Shown: piece after piece, positions 37,401 through 45,566 of the stretch
Layout: each line of letters opens with the position of its first letter
Position numbering within the stretch: position 1 is the stretch's first letter
Source of the DNA: Mastigocoleus testarum BC008
Lineage (GTDB): Bacteria; Cyanobacteriota; Cyanobacteriia; Cyanobacteriales; Nostocaceae
Assembly: GCF_001456025.1 (NCBI RefSeq)
Contig: NZ_LMTZ01000114.1
Location: 24,672-88,671 of the forward strand
Reading direction: 5' to 3'
DNA length: 64,000 bases
The notes under the pieces: model-generated
What the model was told of the DNA's origin: nothing
Database searches by the model: none
Seen by the model: the letters and a program-made list of their open reading frames with translations, nothing else
Translations under genes and position numbers: made by a program

Positions 37401-37513
37401 TTATCGAAGCTTCTGGTTGGATACGCAATTCCCAAGGAGACATTGAATTTGTAGCATTTAATCCCAATTCTCCTAACTTGGTATCACCTGTAGCAGTAAA
37501 TTGTTCTAACTAA
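34415..37513 (+). CDS. Two-partner secretion exoprotein (filamentous haemagglutinin type)
   Basis: The 1032-residue product looks like a TpsA protein secreted through an outer-membrane TpsB pore. After a signal-like N-terminus (hydrophobic 21-40) it has the TPS domain at about 45-180 (GGNLFHSFTNFSL, NFFLINPSGIIFGENAKLDIGGSF), then a long right-handed beta-helix of Gly/Asn-rich repeats (GNGGxIxIxTxxLxLxxGGxIxxST). From 35951 a 192-base unit repeats nearly exactly, with a third partial copy from 36335 (64 residues each). The C-terminus (CSSKFGSSFAVTGRGGMQ...SDIRDLP...IEASGWIRNSQGDIEFVA) is the cyanobacterial type. No TpsB gene is in the window. It is convergent with the metalloprotease gene, 52 bases apart. 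Confidence 0.92.
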   Translation: MVNISISRISPFNSIQGKIHWLTAIISLVCCSLPIYSERAIADIVADDTLQNHTVVSTPNVNLLEITGGTRPENGGNLFHSFTNFSLQSNETARFIHESGIQNIITRITGGSLSNIDGTIQTLIDGTTDNRGSANFFLINPSGIIFGENAKLDIGGSFFAGTAESIKFADGSFYSAVNSQGTLLLTVDVPVGLQYGSDSGDITVRGPGSNISFDFDTFSTDRSDRTLGLQVLPGKTLALVGGNVILSGGNLTAEQGRVELGSVRGEGLVNLISTTSGWNLEYEQVNNFQDINLTAAASVDVSGNGGGEVQVIGRNISLTDGSAILANTAGDSTGGMLSIKATEALEVVGFSFELPLSTNISADVEFEATGNAGEIQIDAKSLIVDGGGQIGSGTFGTGNGGRIRVKAEDIELNFGGPFGPSGLFTNAAFGTGNGGEIFIETNRLLVNEGATISSGNSLNSDGHAGNLSIKAQDIQLVGAAFGQFPSGLSASGSSPTGNGGKIKLETNTLKLIDGGQIDTSTSGLGNAGGLEIQANQIEVSGVSSAGLPSGIFANVQAGADGNGGLISLQTESLSLFDGGQVDTSTSGLGNAGGLEIQANQIEVSGVSSAGLPSGIFANVQEGADGNGGLIKIATESLRLFAGGQIDTSTFGSGNGGTLEIEASEIEANGFTNNFPSGLFSTTNFGRGGSLSIDTNTLSLSGGAQISSTTFANGDAGSLNIQAQKVELSGFVNEVGSSGLFSAAIVGTGNGGQLNLVTDKLNVLDGATISVSNFSSRNPDITPGTGNAGNLNIQAAEIFLNNDGSLRAEVNAGDRGNIFLDTDLLFMRRGSNITVNAIGTANGGNIIINSPIIVGLENSDIVANAVTGDGGNINITTQGIFGLEFRDRLTPENDITASSEFGVNGTVDINNLDIDPNSGLVELPTSIQSSQEIATVCSSKFGSSFAVTGRGGMQQNPTQQVNANRVWSDIRDLPAYQKQTNNIVRVNDREVNQSSAIIEASGWIRNSQGDIEFVAFNPNSPNLVSPVAVNCSN
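35951..36345 (+). repeat. 192-base coding tandem repeat in the TpsA gene
   Basis: Units start at 35951, 36143 and 36335 (GATGGAGGAC / GCTGGAGGAC, then AAATCGATACTAGTAC). The first two are nearly identical over 64 codons, pointing to a recent duplication; the third keeps only its beginning. Confidence 0.8.
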
Positions 37514-37565
37514 GATTTTTTAATGATGTTGGCAGTAAGTAGCACTTTAGTGCATTGTTAACGTC

Positions 37566-38999
37566 CTATTGTAATTTTCGTTTTTTGCCACAAACAAAAC
37601 CCAATAAACCTAATCCTAAAAATACTACAGTGGAAGTAGGTTCGGGAACGGAAGCAGAAACAAAAGGCTTACGAGCATCAAAGTCAAATCTTTGTTGAAA
37701 TACACCAACTTCAAAAAATCCTGCTTGAGATAAATTCTCAACCAAAGTGCTCTCTTGTGTAAATCCACCTCCACCATTTCCACCATTTCCACCATTTCCA
37801 CCATTTCCACCACCCCAACCATATTGGTTAAATATACTATTTAACTCATTACTGCGATTTATATTTCCTGCATTCGCAGCGTTTACATTAGCGATATTTT
37901 GTAGGGTACTGAGTTGTGTAGATCCAGATTGTCTATCCCAACCGATAGCATCAAAAAAACGTAAATCGATACTATTTGGATCTAAATAACGTCTCGTATC
38001 GAGTTCTAAAACAGGATCCATAATTCCTGCGTTTAGAGTATTAAGATAATGGCTTGCTTGATAGCCACTTGCATCATTTATACGTGTATCAGCTCCAGAT
38101 TCAAGAACTGCTAGAGAAGTTGTACCTCCATCGAGGGATAAGTATTGATTCCAGCTAGTTCCATCAGTTCCATACCATAACCCTCTTTGTTTTGTGCCAT
38201 CTTGGGCTGTATAGTATCGGAACATATCCATCGTCGTCCAATGATCTGTAAATTTGTCGGTTTCTCCGTTACTACCGCCTTGATTACTTCCTGAATTGCT
38301 TCCTACATCACTACCATCATTCAGATAGTCAGCATAGGTGTAAGAATCAACAGTACTTACAAAACCTAAAGTGTGACCAATTTCGTGAATCATAACACTA
38401 GTGAAATCTAGCTGATTACTACCTACTCCCGAACTGAGATAGTCATACTGCCAATTTACACCTGTACCATTGAGGTTATTCATCAAAATTAAACCATCAA
38501 GAGTAGAATCATTGCCAGAAATCGCACCTATGGCTTTAGCATTAGCTCTAGTCATATTAATTTCACTAAATGTGTCGAACTGATTAGAATTCCAGGCGGT
38601 CCACTCATCTCCAGAATCCAGACTGGCTACAGCATTATCATCATCAGTTGATGTTTTATCAAGTTGAAGCTTGTTATAAAAATCACTGTAGGCATGATTT
38701 ATTTCAAAGAAAGGAATCGCTCCACCAATCACATTGGTAGGTAACTCTGAATTATCTGCCATTTCCACATGAATATTTACCGTTACTGGATCTGCTAAAT
38801 GGTTAGACCAGATATTTCCAGCTAATTCTGTAGCTACTTTTTGTTCATAAGTAACGTTTGAGCCATAGGTAAAGTTGAAGTTAACTGCTTGAGCGGGAAG
38901 AGTACTGCAGCCAATCGCAGCGAATGTTAAAGTCAAACTTCCTAATGTCTTGCTAAGTTTATTGGTCAAGCAAAATACTAGCTTTTTATTATTAATCAT
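37566..38999 (-). CDS. PEP-CTERM-anchored zinc metalloprotease (NF038122-like)
   Basis: The 477-residue product (start at the ATG at 38999, with a GAAAGGA ribosome-binding site; a TTG five codons upstream is less likely) has a signal peptide ending near AQA (36-38). The zinc-protease motif HEIGHTLGF lies at 205-213, where HExxH gives two zinc ligands and the catalytic Glu. A Gly/Asn repeat GGNGGNGGNGG is near 410. A PEP-CTERM tail VPEPTSTVVFLGLGLLGF followed by KKRK lies at 451-477. It should be exported, sorted by exosortase and cut other surface proteins or polymers. The usual third metzincin His ten residues after the first is absent, so the third ligand is not obvious. It resembles the NF038122 group. 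Confidence 0.88.
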   Translation of the reverse strand: MINNKKLVFCLTNKLSKTLGSLTLTFAAIGCSTLPAQAVNFNFTYGSNVTYEQKVATELAGNIWSNHLADPVTVNIHVEMADNSELPTNVIGGAIPFFEINHAYSDFYNKLQLDKTSTDDDNAVASLDSGDEWTAWNSNQFDTFSEINMTRANAKAIGAISGNDSTLDGLILMNNLNGTGVNWQYDYLSSGVGSNQLDFTSVMIHEIGHTLGFVSTVDSYTYADYLNDGSDVGSNSGSNQGGSNGETDKFTDHWTTMDMFRYYTAQDGTKQRGLWYGTDGTSWNQYLSLDGGTTSLAVLESGADTRINDASGYQASHYLNTLNAGIMDPVLELDTRRYLDPNSIDLRFFDAIGWDRQSGSTQLSTLQNIANVNAANAGNINRSNELNSIFNQYGWGGGNGGNGGNGGNGGGGFTQESTLVENLSQAGFFEVGVFQQRFDFDARKPFVSASVPEPTSTVVFLGLGLLGFVCGKKRKLQ

Positions 39000-39453
39000 T
39001 TTTATTCCTTTCAACAGATGCTAATCCCATAGATTAATTCTGCTCGAACTTAGATTTAAAAGGATGATGAAAGAATAAAAAATAATAGGTAAATTTTAAA
39101 AATTACTACAGATAAAATATGAAGTTATAATGACTTCTAAACCAATAAAAATTAAGCAGCTTCATCATAGAAAAAATATTTAAGTAGTTTCTCCAGATGA
39201 TTTATCCGGATACTTTGATAAAAAGTTATAACTTTGCAAAGATACAGTAATACTACTAGCGTTCTAATCCTAAATATCGTTTAATTAAGACATTAGGTTT
39301 AGAAAAACATTTTCCTTAAAACTGCGTATAAATATATTCGATAGTCTTCCAGCATGAATACTGGGGTTTTTCTAACCTACTATTTCAAACAACATCAGCA
39401 CAAATATATAAAATTTTTACAAGTATAAAAAAACTTAAAATTGGCATCGCCCC
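39000..39453. other. Gene-free AT-rich spacer between divergent genes
   Basis: About 450 bases upstream of both the metalloprotease and the first kinase gene. No repeat, hairpin or RNA gene recognised; it should hold both promoters. Confidence 0.4.
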
Positions 39454-40626
39454 ATGAGTCATTTTCCTATGAAGAAAGTTGCAAAATTCCATACAGATAT
39501 TTTGCAGAAAACTCACCTCGGTCAACTGTGTGGTACCAAGAATTTATTTCGCGATCGCTACAAAATACTCCGAATATTGGGTCGGGGTGGCTTTGGAGTA
39601 ACTTTTATCGCCAGAAATATGGACTTACCAGGTAGTCCTTTATGTGTAATTAAACAGCTTTGTCCTCGAACTACCAATCATAGAAGCTGGGAACGAGCTA
39701 AAGAACGCTTTGAAAAAGAAGCTATAGCCTTGGGTCAACTGGGTAGTCATTCTCAAATCCCGATGCTTTTGGACTTTTTTGAAAATCGCGGTGAATTTTA
39801 CTTGGTCCAAGAATACGTGCGGGGCTACACTTTAGCTCGGGAAGTTAGACGTGACGGTGTAAAAACAGAAGCGGCTGTTAAGCAGTTTCTCCAAGAGATA
39901 TTGCCTGTTTTATCTTATATTCACGACCTTCATGTAATTCATCGGGATATTAAGCCACAGAATATATTGCGATGTAAAGAAGATGGACGTCTTGTACTAA
40001 TAGATTTTGGGGCGGTTAAAGATGAATTAATAAAACCAAAAAATAGTACTTCTGCGCTTCGAAACGCTAGCACTCATTTTGTTGGAACTATGGGATTTGC
40101 TCCACCAGAACAGTTTTACTTATCCCCAGTTTATGCCAGCGATATTTATGCTGTCGGTATTACTTGTGTCTATTTACTAACTGGTAAAGCACCCCTTGAA
40201 TTTGACCATGACCCGATTACTGGTGAAATACTTTGGCAAAAAGAAGTAAATATCAGCGAACACTTGGGAAATATATTAAGCAAAATGATTAAAACTTCTC
40301 TACTGGAGCGCTTTAAATCCGTAGATGAGGTAAAACGGGCTTTAGGTTTGGAAAAATATATTCCAAATTTGAGTGAATGTATGACAACCAAGCCTTTGGG
40401 AAAAGTCAAGCAATCTCAAGTTCCCAAATCTCAAGTTCCCAAATCTCAAGTTCGAGAGTTTCAAGTTTCAGAATTTCAAGCTTCAAGTTTTCAAACTCCA
40501 GAGCAAATCAAGAAGTTTCATACTCAAGAGGTTTCATCAAAGTATTCACCTCCTGTTAACCGCACAGCGACTGCAATTCGCAGATGGCGGGAAAAATTAA
40601 AAACTAGCGGTTTTTCACAAAAATAG
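39454..40626 (+). CDS. Ser/Thr protein kinase, cytosolic, with Gln-rich tail repeats
   Basis: The 390-residue product is a Hanks-type kinase: glycine loop LGRGGFGVTF at 42-51, lysine K67 in CVIKQL, catalytic HRDIKPQN with D165, DFGAV at 184-188 and the APPEQ segment at 216-220. Unlike the other kinases in this cluster it has no N-terminal zinc ribbon, no membrane helix and no WD40 domain. After the kinase domain a low-complexity stretch at about 319-350 repeats KSQVP / EFQV (15-base units at about 40418-40500), then a short basic end. Substrates unknown. It opens a 20-kb run containing five kinase genes. ATG start. Confidence 0.92.
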   Translation: MSHFPMKKVAKFHTDILQKTHLGQLCGTKNLFRDRYKILRILGRGGFGVTFIARNMDLPGSPLCVIKQLCPRTTNHRSWERAKERFEKEAIALGQLGSHSQIPMLLDFFENRGEFYLVQEYVRGYTLAREVRRDGVKTEAAVKQFLQEILPVLSYIHDLHVIHRDIKPQNILRCKEDGRLVLIDFGAVKDELIKPKNSTSALRNASTHFVGTMGFAPPEQFYLSPVYASDIYAVGITCVYLLTGKAPLEFDHDPITGEILWQKEVNISEHLGNILSKMIKTSLLERFKSVDEVKRALGLEKYIPNLSECMTTKPLGKVKQSQVPKSQVPKSQVREFQVSEFQASSFQTPEQIKKFHTQEVSSKYSPPVNRTATAIRRWREKLKTSGFSQK

Positions 40627-41155
40627 TAATACCAAAGTCTAAATATTTCAAAAATCAAGAAAAATCAAAAAAAATTTAAATAGTTTTAATAATAATTTAG
40701 ATCAATTATTTGTATTTTTTGTTCTTATTGAGGTGTAAAATCACATAAAAAAAATACCAGGCAAACTCGATAATTAAGTATTTAAACTTAATTTCTTTAG
40801 GCTGTTAAATCCTGCAAAATTTTATCTGATATAGAACATATCAAATACCAATAAAGTAAATATATAGCAATCCTAGTTGATTTGTGAACAGATAAATCCT
40901 GTAGTTGCAGAGCCTGCGGCGTCGGCGTTAGCCTCTGCAACGTCTCTACAATTTTGATATTCATGAAGGATTTAGGATTTCTATAGGGTAATTTTAGTTA
41001 CTTTGATTTTTAAAAATAAAAACAATATAACTATAGGTTTCCAACTCAGGAATTAAAAAAATATATTTTGTATAATGCAAAAATAATTTTCCCATTTTTG
41101 GAAAATTTCGGGGCAAACTAACCACCACTTGCTACGCAGTCGCGCCTCTGTGATA
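40627..41155. other. Spacer with one GTTGCAGAG hairpin
   Basis: About 530 AT-rich bases between two kinase genes. A 9-bp perfect stem GTTGCAGAG / CTCTGCAAC (40904-40912 and 40933-40941) encloses a GC-rich loop and is followed by CGTCTCTAC, related to the GAGACGT repeat family. Confidence 0.45.
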
Positions 41156-43264
41156 ATGATCTGCTGCTTAAATCCTGATTGCCCAAATCCCCTTAATTCT
41201 GATGGAACTAAAATTTGCGAGACCTGTGGAACTCCACTGGTAAAATTTTTACGAAATCGCTTCCGTGTTATTCGAGTGCTATCAGATGAGGGAGGATTTG
41301 GTAGAACATATCTTGCAGAAGATGTGGATAAACTCAAAGAATTATGTGTAATCAAACAACTAGCACCGAAACTACCCGGTAGTTGGGCGCTCAAAAAAGC
41401 AATGGAGTTATTTCAAAAGGAAGCGACTCGACTTCAACAACTCGGAGAGCATTCCCAAATACCAACTCTATTAGCTTATTTTGAGCAAGATAATTATTTG
41501 TACCTAGTACAGCAATTTATTGACGGACAAAATTTATCTAAAGAATTACAATTTCGACGTCGAGGAATCGGAAAACAAGCACGTCTCTACGCAGAATCTG
41601 AAATTAAACAAATTTTGTTGGACTTACTACCCGTACTCAAATATATTCACCAACGGGGAGTTGTTCATCGCGATATTAAACCGCAAAATATCATTCGTCG
41701 TAAAAAAGACCGACGTTTAGCCTTAATTGATTTTGGTTCTTCTAAACAGTTAACAGCAAGGGTACAAATTAAAGCAGGAACATCAATTGGTTCCCACGGT
41801 TATTGTCCAATCGAACAAATTAGAGATGGTGTAGCTTTCCCTGCTAGCGATTTATTCAGCTTAGGGGCTACCTGTTTTCATCTACTCACAGGAACATCTC
41901 CATTTAAACTTTGGACGGAAAATGGTTATAACTGGGTCAATGACTGGAGACAATACTTGAGTCATCCAATTGACGAACAACTGGCTTTAGTCATGGAAAA
42001 GTTGTTGAAAAAAGATATTAAACAACGTTACCAATCAGCCGAACAAGCATTCAATGACTTGAGTTCTAAGCCACTAGATTCCCCAGCTAATGAGTCTTAT
42101 GAAGCTCCAATATTTTCACCTTCTGGGTCAAACAAATATCTCAAACCTCAATATTTGTTTTTCCCACTAACTGCGATCGCGATTCTGGGATTGGGACAAT
42201 TCTGGTATTTGCAAGCACAAAAATTTACTACAGAATTTTCATCAAGTGTTGCTGTAGATAATCAAACTAGCAAAATTAATCAAAACAAACAGCGCTCGCA
42301 AAAATTCTCTTTAGCTAATACTATCTCAGGCGGTTTAAACTCAATATTATCTGTTGCAATTGGTCCTGATAGTCGAATAGTTGCTAGCAACAGCAATCAA
42401 ACAATTAAACTTTGGGATACTCAAACAGGACGAGAAATTACAACTCTCAAAGGTCATAAAAGTCGAGTAAATGCAATTGTTATTAATCCTGTGAGAGTCT
42501 CTACACCCCAGGGTTTCGGTAAAATCATTGCTAGCAGTAGCGAAGATAAAACAATCAAGATTTGGAATCTGGAAACAGGAAGCAAAATTCGCACCATAAC
42601 CGGACATTCTGATTCTGTCCACGCTTTAGCAATTAGTCCTGATGGCAAAATTCTTGCTAGTGGAAGTAATGATAAAACTGTCAGACTTTGGAACCTGGAA
42701 ACAGGAAAAGAAATTCGTACTATAACCGGACATTCCTCTTGGGTGCGTTCAGTTGCTATTAGTCAGTTTAGTATTGGTTCTGAGAACGATAATGATATTA
42801 ATATCTTGGCTTCTGGGAGCACCGACAAAACTATCAAAGTTTGGAATTTATCTACAGGTAAGTTAATTCATACTCTTAAGGGGCACACTCAAAGTGTTAC
42901 ATCACTTGCTATGAGTCCTGGAGTAAAAGGTCGCAGTCCCGTTCTTATAAGTGGAAGTGCAGATCGAAGTATAAAGATTTGGGATTTATCTACAGGCGAG
43001 TTAGTTCGTAATCTCGAAGGACATACCCAGAGCATTACATCCCTTGCAATTAACCCAGCTAATAAATTATCAAACAACAAAACTTTTGCTAGTGGAAGTA
43101 CAGATAGAACAATAAAAATTTGGAATATCTCTACAGGAGAATTGATTAGTACTCTTTCTAACGATGGTGAAGCTGTTAGTTCATTAGCCTATAGTTGGGA
43201 TGGAGAAACTATAGTTAGCGGTAGCGAAGATAAAACGATCAAAATTTGGCGTCTATCGCATTAA
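41156..43264 (+). CDS. Zinc ribbon - Ser/Thr kinase - TM - WD40 protein (paralogue 1)
   Basis: From the ATG at 41156 (MICCLNPDCPNP; the TTG at 41129 is less likely) the product has 702 residues. It has a zinc ribbon with C4, C9, C21 and C24, then a Hanks-type kinase with DEGGFGRTYLAED at 44-56, K67, HRDIKPQN with D173, DFGSSK at 192-197 and a modified activation end YCPIEQ. One membrane helix lies at about 333-352. The C-terminal seven WD repeats (KLWD, KIWN, RLWN, KVWN, KIWD, KIWN and KIWR closures) make one complete propeller. The kinase should face the cytosol; with one helix and no signal peptide the propeller would be across the membrane, though this is inference. Confidence 0.93.
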   Translation: MICCLNPDCPNPLNSDGTKICETCGTPLVKFLRNRFRVIRVLSDEGGFGRTYLAEDVDKLKELCVIKQLAPKLPGSWALKKAMELFQKEATRLQQLGEHSQIPTLLAYFEQDNYLYLVQQFIDGQNLSKELQFRRRGIGKQARLYAESEIKQILLDLLPVLKYIHQRGVVHRDIKPQNIIRRKKDRRLALIDFGSSKQLTARVQIKAGTSIGSHGYCPIEQIRDGVAFPASDLFSLGATCFHLLTGTSPFKLWTENGYNWVNDWRQYLSHPIDEQLALVMEKLLKKDIKQRYQSAEQAFNDLSSKPLDSPANESYEAPIFSPSGSNKYLKPQYLFFPLTAIAILGLGQFWYLQAQKFTTEFSSSVAVDNQTSKINQNKQRSQKFSLANTISGGLNSILSVAIGPDSRIVASNSNQTIKLWDTQTGREITTLKGHKSRVNAIVINPVRVSTPQGFGKIIASSSEDKTIKIWNLETGSKIRTITGHSDSVHALAISPDGKILASGSNDKTVRLWNLETGKEIRTITGHSSWVRSVAISQFSIGSENDNDINILASGSTDKTIKVWNLSTGKLIHTLKGHTQSVTSLAMSPGVKGRSPVLISGSADRSIKIWDLSTGELVRNLEGHTQSITSLAINPANKLSNNKTFASGSTDRTIKIWNISTGELISTLSNDGEAVSSLAYSWDGETIVSGSEDKTIKIWRLSH

Positions 43265-44178
43265 TTATAAATTTTTCATGAAGTTATGATTTAGGGATAT
43301 TGATATTGTTCTCCTACTGAGTATTTCAAATATTCCTCTGCTTGCGATCGAAAAATAGTTCTTAAATTAGTAATATATTTTGTTTCTTTATTGTGGGGGT
43401 ATGATTAAACCCCCTCAAACACTCAACTTGGAACTGTCATTTCAAGACAATAAATGCTGTATTTCCCTAAAAATAAGACTTTCAAGCTACATTCATTAAG
43501 CTATTTTTATTAAAGTAAATTGATTAATTTATATGAATTTAAGTTAAATTCAACTCTAATATGCTAGAGAAACATCGATAAAAATTTTCAATAGCATTTT
43601 AATTTCTTAGTATTAACCAATATTGGATATAAACGATAGATATTAGCCAACAATATTATACATAGTAATTTTTGTTACTATACCTTACTGTTTAAATCCC
43701 CTTATTTGCCTTATATTTGTATATATTTTGGACATTTTTTTTCTGACTGTAAAATAATAACTAAGTAATTAGCTTTTTATATGCTTACACTCTTAAGTCT
43801 AAACAATTACTCAGTAATCGCAATAATTACAATTATTTAAAATAACTCTTATAAATATTATAAAATAAGCAACTTATGAGATTGCAGGTATTTTCTAAAA
43901 ATTTATGAATATGTGATAAAGTTGTCAATTGCGTCTTAGTATTATGTATAATCATAGTATCAAATATACATAGAAATTTAACGTAAACATTGACGCGTAA
44001 AACTGTTTTACTCGTCTTCTATTTTTTATGAAGTGTTTACCTTACAATGTTTAAAAATATAGAAATAGTTCCGGAATTATTTCTATTAAGGTAGTACATA
44101 ATAATGTTTACGGAACAATCGAGTACTAGTGTTTTCTATTGACTATAGTGCTTAGAGTTTGCAGTTAATTTATTTGCA
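43265..44178. other. Long AT-rich spacer before the WD40 gene
   Basis: About 910 bases without a supported gene. I looked for a degraded kinase domain in front of the WD40 gene and saw no kinase motifs in the bases I could read. No tandem repeat or hairpin stands out. Confidence 0.4.
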
Positions 44179-45273
44179 ATGTCTGTAAAAATGACCTGCT
44201 CAAAAATCAAGCTGTTGACAGGTAATACTTTTTCAAAATTGTTCCTCTGGAAACTAGCCGTTTTAGGTTTTGGAGGAGTGTGGTATTTACCAAGTTCCCC
44301 AGCTTTGACAAATTTATCTTCCCGAACTGATAAAGGTCTCGACCTGCTATCGGGAAATGTTTCCCTATCTCAAACCTTAACTGAAAAATCTGGGGCTATC
44401 TTGGCATTAGCCATTAGTCCAGATGGTAATAGTATTGCTAGTGTCAGCGAAGAAAAAAACATCAAATTACGGAAACTAGAAACAGGAGAAGAAGTAGTAA
44501 CCCTCAAAGGACATTCCGATTGGGTAAACTCTCTTGCATTTAGTCCAGATGGTAAATTTCTTGCTTCTGGTAGTGGAGATAAAACTATTAAGATTTGGGA
44601 TTTGGAAACAGGAAAAGAAGTAAAGACTTTGTCAGGTCATTCAGCATCTGTTGTTTCTGTAAGTTTTAGTCCGGACGGAAAACGAGTAGCTTCTAGTAGT
44701 TGGGATCAGACAATTAAAATCTGGAATTTTTCTACTGGTTCGGAAATTCGTACAATGAAGCAGCACTGCGATATCGTTAATTCTGTTTCCTTTAGTCCAG
44801 ATGGCAAAACTTTAGCTTCAGCCCACCATTTTAACAACAGTATTAAGTTGTGGGATATAGGTACAGGTAAAGAGAAAATGACCCTAAGGGGACATCACGC
44901 TCCTGTAACTTCTGTCACTATTAGTGCAGATGGTCGGAAACTAGTCAGCGGTAGTTGGGATAAAACTATTAAAATTTGGGATCTGAAAACAGGAAAAAAT
45001 ATAAACACCCTGTCAGGACATCACAACAAAGTAAATTCTGTTGCAATCAGTTCTGACAACAAAGTTATTGTTAGCGGTAGTTGGGATAAAAGCGTTAAAG
45101 TTTGGAATTTGGATACGGGAGAAAATATCCGTACCCTTACAGGTCATCGTCGTAAAGTTTGGTCAGTTGCAATTAAACCTAGCAGTACATTTTCTTTTGA
45201 ATCTACCGATACTATTGTCAGTGGAAGTTATGACCATACTATAAAGGTTTGGCAAAGCAATCAGGTTAATTAA
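44179..45273 (+). CDS. Membrane-anchored seven-unit WD40 protein without kinase domain
   Basis: The 364-residue product starts with a short basic stretch and one hydrophobic segment at about 19-38 (KLFLWKLAVLGFGGVWYLPS), then seven WD units from about 70 to the end (closures KLRK, KIWD, KIWN, KLWD, KIWD, KVWN, KVWQ) with regular GH...SPDG...GSxD spacing. It resembles the C-terminal half of the flanking kinase-WD40 proteins, so it looks like a sensor half lacking its kinase. It could be a scaffold, a decoy or a partner in a complex with those kinases. The hydrophobic segment could be a membrane anchor or an uncleaved signal. ATG start. Confidence 0.88.
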   Translation: MSVKMTCSKIKLLTGNTFSKLFLWKLAVLGFGGVWYLPSSPALTNLSSRTDKGLDLLSGNVSLSQTLTEKSGAILALAISPDGNSIASVSEEKNIKLRKLETGEEVVTLKGHSDWVNSLAFSPDGKFLASGSGDKTIKIWDLETGKEVKTLSGHSASVVSVSFSPDGKRVASSSWDQTIKIWNFSTGSEIRTMKQHCDIVNSVSFSPDGKTLASAHHFNNSIKLWDIGTGKEKMTLRGHHAPVTSVTISADGRKLVSGSWDKTIKIWDLKTGKNINTLSGHHNKVNSVAISSDNKVIVSGSWDKSVKVWNLDTGENIRTLTGHRRKVWSVAIKPSSTFSFESTDTIVSGSYDHTIKVWQSNQVN

Positions 45274-45566
45274 ATGCTCTGCGCGTTAAATGATAAATAT
45301 TCAGAGTTAGGCCTATTTTTATAGTGATATTTGGGATACGAAAATCTGGTTTTAAAACTGACAAATCGAATTCTAATTTGTGGTTATGTTTGCTGTAGAC
45401 ATAACCTTCCTTATCAAATTACGGCGGGGCATATATGCTGCTTATAATTGCAAACAAAATTACGAATAAATTACAAAGATTATAATTCCCAAAAAGCAAC
45501 AATATTAACAAGCAAAATTGGAGAAAGAGCTATTATAGTTTTTAGAACATTTACATTAGCTAGATA

